This document shows positions 17,926 to 25,690 of a stretch of 64,000 nucleotides of DNA, in pieces. Position numbers and translations under genes: made by a program. Origin of the DNA: Exiguobacterium chiriqhucha RW-2 (GTDB lineage: Bacteria > Bacillota > Bacilli > Exiguobacteriales > Exiguobacteriaceae); contig NZ_ATCL01000014.1 of NCBI RefSeq assembly GCF_000416965.1, positions 558,001 to 622,000 of the forward strand. The letters are read 5' to 3'. Under the pieces are notes generated by a model that was not told the DNA's origin, did no database searches, and worked only from the letters and a program-made list of their open reading frames with translations. Position 1 is the stretch's first letter. Each line of letters starts with the position of its first letter.

Positions 17926-20610
17926 GTGGCAGACCTAGACCAAACCAAATTCCAATCCTTGTTGCGCCATATGCCCCAAGGCTACGTCGAATTTAAAGTG
18001 CTCTACGATGAGGCGGGGGAGCCCGTCGATTACGAGTTCCACGAAGTGAACGAGGCGTTCGAGCGCATCATGAAGGCGAAGCGCGAACACTTTCTCGAGG
18101 GACGCATCACAGACAAGTTGAAAGACTTTGAGTACAGCGAGCGGGAGTGGATTGTCCAAGTCGCTCGAGCCGTCGATAGCGGTGAAACGATTACGTTCGA
18201 ACACTTCTCACGCCGCAACAAGGCTTGGTATGAGTTGTCCGTGTTCAGTGAACGTCCGGGCTACGTGTCGACGTTATTCCATGACATCACACCGCACGTC
18301 CAAGAGAACAATGCACTGAAGCAACTCGTCAACGTGTCGCACCGGTTCGTCACGACCGGGCGCGAACTGTTGATGAACCAACATTTCCTCGATCAGATTC
18401 GAGGCTTTACTGGAGCAAAGGCCGTGACGCTCAATTTGATGGATGATGACGGGAAGACGTATTCGACCGTCGCGATGTCAGGAATGGACGAGCTGCTAGA
18501 GCGAAGTCTCGATGTGCTCGGTTTTCATCCGGTCGGCAAGAAGTGGCCAATCAGTTCGAAACGAAAAGAACTGTTACAGGCACCGAGTCCGATTGTGTTC
18601 GACGATATCATGCCACTCATCGATGGTATGTTGCCAAAACGACTCATCAAGAATATTTTGCGCATCTTCGACCTCGGTCAAGTCATCCTCTTTAAAATCG
18701 AGAAAGACGGTGTATTTTATGGAGATTTGACGATTGTGATGGACAAAAATAAACAGGCAAGCCGGCTCGGTCTCGTCGAGCTGTATATCGTCCACATCCT
18801 TGAGCAGATGACGAAAGCGGACCGACAGATTGGTGAGACGAAAGAATCGATGTTCGAAGGGTTCGCCAACGTTGATTTGGAATGCATCATGTCGTTGAAG
18901 ACGCACGAAATTTTCCACTTGAATGCAGCCTGGGAGCGTGTGCTTGGTTTTCCGCTCGAGGAATTGGAAAATATGGACTTCACAAGTCTCGTCCATCCCG
19001 AGGATGTCACGAAAACAGACGAAGCGTTCACCTCTCTTGAAGAAGGGAAAGAGATTTACCGATTCATCAACCGCTATCGCACGATTGATGACGATTATCG
19101 CTTCATCGAATGGCACTCAAAAGTACAAGGCAACTACATCTATGCAGTCGCCAAAGACGTGACGGAGCGCGTTCAACTCGAGGAAGAACTCGCCGAGCGG
19201 GACCGCTTACTCACGAAATTGTCGGATCAAGTGCCCGGTGCCATCTATCAATTTGAGCGCCTCCCAGACGGTAGTTTCAACTTCCCGTTCTTTAGCCGAG
19301 GATTCGAGGTGTTGACCGGGATCACGCTCGAGGAGATGAAGGACGACCCGGGTCTCGTCTTCTCGAAGATTCATCCCGATGACTATCCGAACGTGATGGC
19401 GAGCATCGAGGCGTCGTATGAGAATTTGACGATTTGGGATGCGGAATTCCGCGTCATCACACCGGACGGGGGGACGACGTGGATTTTAGGGTCATCGCGT
19501 CCAGAGAAGCTCGGTGAAGGTCATGTTCTCTGGCACGGCTATATCGGTGACGTGACCGAGAAGAAGAAGTATGAGATGGAAATCGAATACTTGAGTTATC
19601 ACGATCAACTGACCGGGGTGAAAAATCGTCGTTATTTCGATGAGGCACTGATCACGTACGACGAACCATGCTATTATCCGCTCGCTTTGATTGTCGTTGA
19701 TATTAACGGATTAAAGTTGACGAATGACGCGTTTGGTCATCTTGTCGGGGACCGTTTGTTGATTGAAGCGACGATGACGCTCAAGCGTGAGATTCGTGGC
19801 AAGGATACGGTCGCTCGAATCGGAGGCGATGAGTTCGTCATCATCATGCCGAACACGTCGCGCGACGAGGCAATTCTTCTATCAGAACGTTTGAGTCAGC
19901 TGTTTCACGATAAAGCGATTGAAGGCTTGCCGATCTCGGCATCGTTCGGGGAAGCGGTGAAAGTCGACGACTCGCTCTCCATTTCCGAAGTGTTCAACTT
20001 GGCCGAAGATCGAATGTACCACCATAAGGTTTCCGAGAAACAGAGCCGGCGACATTACTCGATTCAACTCATCATGCGGACGCTTTATGAGAAGATTCCG
20101 CGCGAGGAGGCCCATTCACAGCGCGTCGCCGAATTGTCACGACAACTGGGGCAAGCGATGAACTTCACGAGCGCCGAAGTGAACGAGCTCGTTACGGCCG
20201 CAACGCTTCACGATATCGGCAAGGTCGCGATTAGCAATGAGATTTTAGACAAGCCTGGGATGTTAACTGAGGCCGAATGGCGTGAAATTAAACGTCATCC
20301 CGAAGTGAGTTATAACATCTTGAGCACGGTGCCGGAGTATGGGCCACTATCCGAGATTGTACTCGCCCATCATGAGCGGTGGGACGGGAAAGGATATCCG
20401 AAAGGGATCAGCGGCGAGCAGATTCCGCTCGCGGCACGAATTATCTCGATTGCCGACACGTTCGACGTGATGGTGACGGGACGCCCGTACCGGAAAGCGA
20501 AGACGCTTGATGAGGCGCTCGCGGTCATCGAAGAAGAAGCGGGCCGGCAGTTCGACCCTGAACTCGTCGAGGTGTTCTTCAAGAAAGTCGTGCCGACGTT
20601 GCAGCGGTGA
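17926..20610 (+). CDS. PAS-PAS-PAS GGDEF/HD-GYP protein: c-di-GMP synthesis and breakdown
   Basis: An 894-residue soluble protein with GTG start behind AGAGGAGG. In order: an N-terminal PAS (~1-125), a less clear GAF-like region (~140-300), PAS (~310-410, HPEDVTKTDE), PAS (~430-545, HPDDYPN with a PAC segment ending DVTEKKK), GGDEF (~555-710) and HD-GYP (~720-885). The GGDEF motif at 633-637 is intact, with an RGKD inhibitory site in front. The HD-GYP domain has HDIGK (H762, D763) and HHERWDGKGYPKGI. Both activities therefore look possible; many such proteins are net phosphodiesterases. A terminator follows and the gene stands alone. The 16-bp inverted repeat CGATTC-ATAA-GAATCG at 17837-17852 lies upstream. 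Confidence 0.92.
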   Translation: MADLDQTKFQSLLRHMPQGYVEFKVLYDEAGEPVDYEFHEVNEAFERIMKAKREHFLEGRITDKLKDFEYSEREWIVQVARAVDSGETITFEHFSRRNKAWYELSVFSERPGYVSTLFHDITPHVQENNALKQLVNVSHRFVTTGRELLMNQHFLDQIRGFTGAKAVTLNLMDDDGKTYSTVAMSGMDELLERSLDVLGFHPVGKKWPISSKRKELLQAPSPIVFDDIMPLIDGMLPKRLIKNILRIFDLGQVILFKIEKDGVFYGDLTIVMDKNKQASRLGLVELYIVHILEQMTKADRQIGETKESMFEGFANVDLECIMSLKTHEIFHLNAAWERVLGFPLEELENMDFTSLVHPEDVTKTDEAFTSLEEGKEIYRFINRYRTIDDDYRFIEWHSKVQGNYIYAVAKDVTERVQLEEELAERDRLLTKLSDQVPGAIYQFERLPDGSFNFPFFSRGFEVLTGITLEEMKDDPGLVFSKIHPDDYPNVMASIEASYENLTIWDAEFRVITPDGGTTWILGSSRPEKLGEGHVLWHGYIGDVTEKKKYEMEIEYLSYHDQLTGVKNRRYFDEALITYDEPCYYPLALIVVDINGLKLTNDAFGHLVGDRLLIEATMTLKREIRGKDTVARIGGDEFVIIMPNTSRDEAILLSERLSQLFHDKAIEGLPISASFGEAVKVDDSLSISEVFNLAEDRMYHHKVSEKQSRRHYSIQLIMRTLYEKIPREEAHSQRVAELSRQLGQAMNFTSAEVNELVTAATLHDIGKVAISNEILDKPGMLTEAEWREIKRHPEVSYNILSTVPEYGPLSEIVLAHHERWDGKGYPKGISGEQIPLAARIISIADTFDVMVTGRPYRKAKTLDEALAVIEEEAGRQFDPELVEVFFKKVVPTLQR

Positions 20611-20622
20611 TTGAAGCATTAG

Positions 20623-20653
20623 AAAAAGGAGAGCCATCGCGGCTCTCCTTTTT
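20623..20653. terminator. Bidirectional terminator between the GGDEF/HD-GYP and ABC permease genes
   Basis: Perfect arms AAAAAGGAGAGCC (20623-20635) and GGCTCTCCTTTTT (20641-20653) with a five-base loop. It overlaps the end of the convergent permease gene. Confidence 0.9.
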
Positions 20654-21753
20654 CATGTGAGCGGTCGCTTCTTCAACGCCCAGGCGATGACGAGGAAGAT
20701 GACGAGCGCCATCCCGAGCAATATGAGGACCGAGTTGACCGGGAAACGGTCCTCATACATCTGGGCGACCCCGTAGTTGAACCAATACGTCGGCAAGAAG
20801 CGCCCGACGACTTGGAGCGTCTCCGGAAGCCACGTCAGACTGATGAAGGCGCCTCCGGTGATGGCCGCTGCCATCGTCACGGACGTCTGCCAAATGTTCG
20901 CTTTCTCCCGATTCGTCGCGAGGATGGCGATGAGCGACCCGATGGCGAGACAGACGAACAAATAGACGATGAACAACAACGTCAGGACAGGCAGGTGAGC
21001 CAGAATGTCTTGTCGATAGAGAACGGCACTGAAGGCGAGCAACATGAGCACGTAGAGCAACCCGACCGCACAGAACGATACGAACAACGAACCGATGTAA
21101 CGCCGCGGTGTGACCGGGGCGGCGAACAGGCGGGAATAGATTTTCTCGTCCCGGTCGTCGGCGACGAACAACGGGATGAACTGGAGAAAGGCCGACATCA
21201 TGACGAACGACAGTAGACCGAGGAACGCCTGCGTTCGCGCCGTCGTCGCCACGCTCTGTTGAAACGGCTCGCTCGAGAGCGTATAGCCGTTCTCCGTCTC
21301 AAGATCGGCCAGTTCGTTGAAACGCTCTTCGTCAAAATCACTTGCAATCAGTAACTGCCGTTCACGAGACAGGTGCGAGTTGAGCGCTTGCTCGATCAAC
21401 GCGGCGTCACTTCCTTCGGTCGCGCTGAACGAGAGACGCGGCGTCTCGCCATTCAAGAGCGCCTCGGTGAATCCGTCCGGAATCGTCAGGACGACGTCTT
21501 GTCCTTGCAGTAACGCTTCATCGGTCTCGTCCGTCTCGAGCGGTGTCACCGAACCGAACCGTCCCGCTTCTTCAATCACACGATTGGCGAGTGTCCCGCC
21601 ATCCCGGTCGAGGATGCCGATGGAGGCGTTCAACGCCGACGTCGAGCTGAGGAACGATAGAATCAAGGCGAAACCGAATACGGAGACGAACGTGAACACC
21701 CATAGCCCTTTTTTCCGCAGCATGCGCTTGGCGACATGTCTAAATAGCACCAC
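20653..21753 (-). CDS. ABC-2 type exporter permease, second of a pair (LnrN-like)
   Basis: A 366-residue membrane protein with one N-terminal transmembrane helix, a large outside loop (~45-175) and five C-terminal helices, the topology of ABC-2 drug-efflux permeases such as LnrM/LnrN and YhgE-like proteins. GTG start behind AAAGGGGTGA, which lies inside the end of the upstream permease gene; the two frames overlap by 14 bp. It should form a heterodimeric channel with the product of 21740-22879, powered by the ATPase at 22885-23817. The likely role is efflux of a lipophilic compound; the substrate is unknown. Confidence 0.82.
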   Translation of the reverse strand: MVLFRHVAKRMLRKKGLWVFTFVSVFGFALILSFLSSTSALNASIGILDRDGGTLANRVIEEAGRFGSVTPLETDETDEALLQGQDVVLTIPDGFTEALLNGETPRLSFSATEGSDAALIEQALNSHLSRERQLLIASDFDEERFNELADLETENGYTLSSEPFQQSVATTARTQAFLGLLSFVMMSAFLQFIPLFVADDRDEKIYSRLFAAPVTPRRYIGSLFVSFCAVGLLYVLMLLAFSAVLYRQDILAHLPVLTLLFIVYLFVCLAIGSLIAILATNREKANIWQTSVTMAAAITGGAFISLTWLPETLQVVGRFLPTYWFNYGVAQMYEDRFPVNSVLILLGMALVIFLVIAWALKKRPLT

Positions 21754-22879
21754 GACGGTTCACCCCTTTCCAAAGCAAGAGACTGAGGACGGCGAACACG
21801 AGAAGATGCAAGGAGAGCCAACCAAGGCTCTGCCAAAACACGGTCGTATCCCCACCGCGCAGAAGCACCTGGAGCATGCCTTCCCGCATAAAGATCGGCA
21901 TGAAGACGTATTGGGCCCACGGTGCCACGCTCAGCGTCACTTGATCGAAACCAGGGACGTAACCGCCGGAAAGGATCATGATGATGGCGACGAACCCGTT
22001 GACGATCGCATCTTTCGTACCGCGCGAGAGACGGGGCAGACTCGATACGAGAAAACCGAACGCGGTACCGTATAAGGCGAGGGCGAGCCAAGCGATAAAC
22101 AAGAGCCCGAACTCGACATAATCGAGTGAGAAGCTGCGATAAACGAAGTGGCTGAACCAAAACACGAGCACGAGTTGCAGGAAGATGAGTGTGTATCGGC
22201 TCAAGCTGCGAGCCAGGCGATATTCGATCCGTTTGACGGGAGCGGCTTGAATCCGGAGATAGCTCCCGGTCATCGGCTTCTCCTCACTGAGCATGCCGGT
22301 AATGTAGAATGCACCGAACAGTGCCGTCATGATGGAAATCGTGACGGTGAAATATTCGAGTGATGTCGGGGTCCGACCCGACAAATCGACGCTCTCGCTG
22401 TCGATGAACGTCGTGGGCTCGAACGGGGCGGAAACACCTGCCTCAGCGAGCATAATCTGCTGATTGGCGACGTCCGTATATTGCCGGAGAATGGCCTCGA
22501 TGACGTCAAATTCGATTGTCGACGGTTCCTCGTACAGCAGACGGACGTCGGGACCGTCCAAATGGAGGATGACGTCGGCGTCGCCATCGTTCACGCCGGT
22601 TTCAGCAGCGGCGATACTATCGTACGGGACGAGATTGATGAATGCTTTGATGTCGTCGTCGGCGAGAAAAGTCTCGAGCGGCACCCGATAATCATCCGTC
22701 GACTGTTCGACGTAGGCGACGTCCGTGACCGGGAGCGAGAAGTTGCTATTGAAGATGGCCGACAGCATCGTTCCGAGCCCGAAGATGAGAATGATTGGGA
22801 AGATGAGCATCCAAAACAAAGTCGAACGGTCCCGCAGTTGCTGTTTGACATCATATTTGATGAACGTCCATAGTTTCAT
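21740..22879 (-). CDS. ABC-2 type exporter permease, first of a pair (LnrM-like)
   Basis: A 379-residue ABC-2 permease with the same layout as its neighbour: one N-terminal helix (FWMLIFPIILIFGLGTML), an outside loop of about 150 residues, then five helices including SGGYVPGFDQV between the last ones. ATG 22879 is preferred because GGGAG lies 8 bp upstream; GTG 22888 and ATG 22885 are too close to it. The ATPase gene ends 5 bp before. The three genes form one operon similar in order to B. subtilis lnrLMN (linearmycin resistance), but no LnrJK two-component genes are present here. Confidence 0.82.
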   Translation of the reverse strand: MKLWTFIKYDVKQQLRDRSTLFWMLIFPIILIFGLGTMLSAIFNSNFSLPVTDVAYVEQSTDDYRVPLETFLADDDIKAFINLVPYDSIAAAETGVNDGDADVILHLDGPDVRLLYEEPSTIEFDVIEAILRQYTDVANQQIMLAEAGVSAPFEPTTFIDSESVDLSGRTPTSLEYFTVTISIMTALFGAFYITGMLSEEKPMTGSYLRIQAAPVKRIEYRLARSLSRYTLIFLQLVLVFWFSHFVYRSFSLDYVEFGLLFIAWLALALYGTAFGFLVSSLPRLSRGTKDAIVNGFVAIIMILSGGYVPGFDQVTLSVAPWAQYVFMPIFMREGMLQVLLRGGDTTVFWQSLGWLSLHLLVFAVLSLLLWKGVNRRGAI

Positions 22880-22884
22880 CGTCA

Positions 22885-23817
22885 TCACTCCCTAAGTGTC
22901 TTACCGGTCAGGGCCAGGAAGACGGTATTCAAGGATGGACGGTCGACCGTGATCGAGGTGAAGCGAACCCGCTCGTCATGAAGGACGTCGAGCAGCGGGG
23001 CGAGCGGGGTGTCTTTCTCGAGCGACACGTCGAGGAACGGTTCCTCGTAATCGACTTTCTTCACCCGCTCGAGCGATTCGAGTCGTTCCAAGAGGCCCGG
23101 AGTGAGGGCGTCGACCTTGATGCGGGCCGTCTCGAGCGTCATGACTTGATCTTTCAGCTCATCTTGCGTGCCCTCGGCGATAATCCGTCCCTCATCGACG
23201 ATGGCGACACGGTCGCAGAGCATCTCGACTTCCTCCATATAGTGGGACGTATAGATGATCGTCGCCCCGCGTCGATTCAACTCACGGATGTTCTCGAGGA
23301 TGGTGTTGCGTGACTGCGGGTCGATGGCGACGGTCGGTTCATCCATGAAGATGAGTTCTGGTTCATGCACGATGCCGCAGGCGATGTTGAGACGACGAAG
23401 GAGCCCCCCGGACAGTTCCGGCGGACGTTTCTTTTGGTGCGCGGTGAGTTCGACGAAGTCGAGAGCGGCCACGGTCTTTTGTTTGGCCTCGGCCGGTTTG
23501 AACCCGTACAGCTCGGCGAAAAATTGAATGTTCTCGAACACTGTCAGCTGGTCGTACACGGAGACGTGCTGCGGGACGATACCGACGCGCCGTTTAATCG
23601 TCTGCTCGTCTTTTGGCATCGAGTGGTCGAAAATCTGGATGGTACCGCTGTCCGCAGGATATAAGTTCAGCATGACAGAAATGGCGGTCGTCTTTCCGGC
23701 CCCATTCGGTCCGAGTAAGCCGAACAACTCGCCGGCCTCGACATGAAGTGAAAAGTCGTTCAAGGCAATTGTCTCACCGAACCGTTTCGTGACATGGTCG
23801 AGCGCGATGATAGACAC
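22885..23817 (-). CDS. ABC exporter ATP-binding protein (LnrL/CcmA-like)
   Basis: A 310-residue ATPase. Walker A GPNGAGKTT, signature LSGGLLRRLNIA, Walker B ELIFMDEPTVAIDP, and H-loop TSHYMEE. After the nucleotide-binding domain (~1-225) a C-terminal region of about 80 residues is present, as in drug-efflux ATPases of the DrrA/LnrL type. GTG start with AAAGGAG about 10 bp upstream. It heads the three-gene exporter operon. An inverted repeat GTTCC-N8-GGAAC at 23869-23886 lies in the upstream region. Confidence 0.88.
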   Translation of the reverse strand: MSIIALDHVTKRFGETIALNDFSLHVEAGELFGLLGPNGAGKTTAISVMLNLYPADSGTIQIFDHSMPKDEQTIKRRVGIVPQHVSVYDQLTVFENIQFFAELYGFKPAEAKQKTVAALDFVELTAHQKKRPPELSGGLLRRLNIACGIVHEPELIFMDEPTVAIDPQSRNTILENIRELNRRGATIIYTSHYMEEVEMLCDRVAIVDEGRIIAEGTQDELKDQVMTLETARIKVDALTPGLLERLESLERVKKVDYEEPFLDVSLEKDTPLAPLLDVLHDERVRFTSITVDRPSLNTVFLALTGKTLRE

Positions 23818-23868
23818 GTGGACGCAACTCCTTTCAAATCAGGAACGTGAAAAAGCATACAATGTTTT

Positions 23869-23916
23869 GTTCCCGTTTGCAGGAACTTCCGAACCCAATG
23901 ACGAATGAATTATAAT
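23869..23916. promoter_or_regulatory. Intergenic control region between the ABC operon and the 132-residue protein gene
   Basis: Holds an inverted repeat GTTCC-N8-GGAAC (23869-23886) and, on the + strand, TATAAT at 23911-23916 with only a poor -35 match. It may serve both divergent genes. Confidence 0.3.
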
Positions 23917-23963
23917 AGTCGAATTATTCAGACAATTAATGGAAGTTGAAGTGAGGGATCGCG

Positions 23964-24362
23964 ATGAAAGGGTGGCAGTTCAATAAAGAAGAGTCGAGCG
24001 AGAAGTTTCCAGATGAGATGGCGTGGGCGTTGTTTTGTACGGTCGAACCGAAACGGATGGATACGACACTCCCGTTTTATTATGACGAGTCGGTGTTCCG
24101 TTTCTCGAACGGGACGGAGTCATTTTATTTTAAAATCTCCCCGAGCTACCACGAGTTCGAGGTGAACGTCAAGGACGCGTCGGGGGAGTTGTTGTACTAT
24201 CAGCTGCTGCGAACGGTCGGGAAAGTCGAGGTGCTCGAGGATCGCCGCGATCACGGCGAACTGTTGATCGTCATGAACGAGGACCGGAACCGCACGGTGA
24301 CGACGATCGAGTTGACCGTCCGACCACGTTTCCGGGTTCTTGTCAAAGAGCATTACGTTTGA
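23964..24362 (+). CDS. Conserved-looking protein of unknown function, 132 residues
   Basis: A soluble protein with ATG behind GTGAGGGATCG. No signal peptide, no membrane segment and no motif that I recognise. The composition is mixed alpha/beta: an N-terminal charged stretch, then several strands (FYFKISPSYHEFEVNV, LLYYQLLRTVGKVEVL, TTIELTVRPRFRVLV). The codon choice matches the neighbours, so it is probably a genuine gene. It ends 55 bp before csbD and its tail contains the suspected stress promoter for that gene. Confidence 0.6.
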   Translation: MKGWQFNKEESSEKFPDEMAWALFCTVEPKRMDTTLPFYYDESVFRFSNGTESFYFKISPSYHEFEVNVKDASGELLYYQLLRTVGKVEVLEDRRDHGELLIVMNEDRNRTVTTIELTVRPRFRVLVKEHYV

Positions 24363-24381
24363 ATTTTCCTCAGAGTGGTAC
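24357..24381 (+). promoter_or_regulatory. Possible sigma-B-type promoter for csbD
   Basis: GTTTGA (24357-24362), a 13-bp spacer and TGGTAC (24376-24381) approach the sigma-B pattern GTTTAA-N12-14-GGGTAT, matching five and four of six bases. In B. subtilis csbD is a sigma-B gene. The site also overlaps an inverted repeat GTGGTA-N16-TACCAC (24375-24402). Confidence 0.35.
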
Positions 24382-24417
24382 ATGAATTAGACATGATACC
24401 ACGAGGAGGAGATTCAC

Positions 24418-24615
24418 ATGAAAGACGGACTAAACAAAAAAGTTGATGGTTTGATCGATAAAGCGGCAGGCAAAGCGAAAGAAGCGGTCGGCAAAGCGAC
24501 GGACAATCAATCGCTCAAGCGTGAAGGCCAGAAAGATCAAGTGAAGGGTACGGCCAAAGAGAAGACCGGCCAAGCCCAACAAAACCTCGAAAGCCTGAAA
24601 GACGAACGCCGCTAA
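24418..24615 (+). CDS. csbD: CsbD-family general stress protein
   Basis: A 65-residue hydrophilic, lysine-rich protein with the CsbD pattern of repeated K-x3-G/A helices (DGLIDKAAGKAKEAVGKATD, then GQKDQVKGTAKEKTGQAQ). Strong ribosome binding site CGAGGAGGAG. CsbD proteins are abundant under general stress; their biochemical action is not established. Single gene followed by a bidirectional terminator. Confidence 0.92.
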   Translation: MKDGLNKKVDGLIDKAAGKAKEAVGKATDNQSLKREGQKDQVKGTAKEKTGQAQQNLESLKDERR

Positions 24616-24618
24616 TAC

Positions 24619-24657
24619 AAAACGGGAAGTCGCGACAACAGCGACTTCCCGTTTTTT
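24619..24657. terminator. Bidirectional terminator between csbD and the CAP-domain gene
   Basis: Arms AAAACGGGAAGTCGC (24619-24633) and GCGACTTCCCGTTTT (24641-24655) pair around a seven-base loop, with T runs on both strands. Confidence 0.9.
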
Positions 24658-25577
24658 CATTTGGTCAAAAAGACTTGGACATGAATCGTCGAGCCTTGCG
24701 CGTTCTTGGCAGCACCGACACCGAGGTGCGTGAAGTTCCCGTTCAAGATGTTGGCGCGGTGGCCGCTCGAGTTCATCCAGGCGTTCACCGCTTGAGCCGG
24801 GTCGTTCGACCCCATATAGATGTTCTCACCCCAACCGCGATAGCTGACATCGTAGGCATCGAGCGTGTCACCTGGGCTCCCGTTCTCACGGAGCTGATGC
24901 GAGAACTGGCCCGTCTGTGCCATCTCGTCGGCCCGGACTTGGGCGACACGGTTCGCTTCGCCCGACGCTGCGAGCGCCGATAAGCCAGCCGTCTGACGCT
25001 CTTCGTTCGTCTCGGCCAAGACACCGCTCGCCGGGGCTTTGAACGTGATGTGTTTCGCCAAAATATACCCCGTCTTCGTGCCGATGTTCACTTTATACCA
25101 ACGCGTCGTGCCTGTGTAACGATACGAGATCGTCTCAAGCTTCATTCCTTGGCGAAGAAACACGACGTTCGACGAGGTCGTGAGCGGACGCGATTTTAAG
25201 TAGACGCTCGATGGGGCGACGTACGTCGCCTTCGTGAACGCGACTTCGGCGGTCGACAGCTTGATATACGTAGCCGGAACGTAACCGTACCCCGTGCCCC
25301 ATTGGATTTTGTACCAGCGGGCCCCGTTCGTCGTGAACGACGTCCGGACCATCATCGTGCCGTCCCGAACAATTTTACCGACACTTGTCGCTGAGCTTGA
25401 CGGTGTTTTGCGGACGTTGAGTTGACTGATGCCCGTAACGGAACCTTTCGTGTTGACGGCCGTCTCACGATATGAGGCTTCGACCGTGGCTGGATTGACG
25501 GTGAGCGGGGACGTTGGGGTAAATGTGAACGCAGTCGCTAAGGCGGCAGCGAGCAAGACTGAGGCAGATTTTTTCAA
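24657..25577 (-). CDS. Secreted SH3-SH3-CAP domain protein (YkwD-like)
   Basis: A 306-residue exported protein. A signal peptide (MKKSASVLLAAALATAFTF, cleavage probably after an A-x-A-like site near 34) is followed by two bacterial SH3 domains, about residues 48-110 (LNVRKTPSSSATSVGKI) and 118-180 (VYLKSRPLTTSSNVV). The C-terminal CAP/SCP domain (~187-306) contains HQLRENGSPGDTL, GENIYMG and SGHRANILNGNFTHLGVG, with the histidines and glutamates usual in the family. SH3b domains probably hold it on peptidoglycan. The CAP family function in bacteria is not settled. Confidence 0.92.
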   Translation of the reverse strand: MKKSASVLLAAALATAFTFTPTSPLTVNPATVEASYRETAVNTKGSVTGISQLNVRKTPSSSATSVGKIVRDGTMMVRTSFTTNGARWYKIQWGTGYGYVPATYIKLSTAEVAFTKATYVAPSSVYLKSRPLTTSSNVVFLRQGMKLETISYRYTGTTRWYKVNIGTKTGYILAKHITFKAPASGVLAETNEERQTAGLSALAASGEANRVAQVRADEMAQTGQFSHQLRENGSPGDTLDAYDVSYRGWGENIYMGSNDPAQAVNAWMNSSGHRANILNGNFTHLGVGAAKNAQGSTIHVQVFLTK

Positions 25578-25655
25578 AATGGGAAGCTCCTTTTTCGATC
25601 ATATAACCATATAATATATTGAATAGGGCGATAATGGGTATTAACATTTGATTAC

Positions 25656-25685
25656 AAAAAGAGGCAGACTCCAGTGAGCCTGCCT
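25656..25685 (-). terminator. Intrinsic terminator of the namZ gene
   Basis: On the minus strand arms AGGCAGGCTC and GAGTCTGCCT (25676-25685 and 25662-25671) pair with one mismatch around a four-base loop and are followed by CTTTTT. Confidence 0.85.
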
Positions 25686-25690
25686 GCTCC

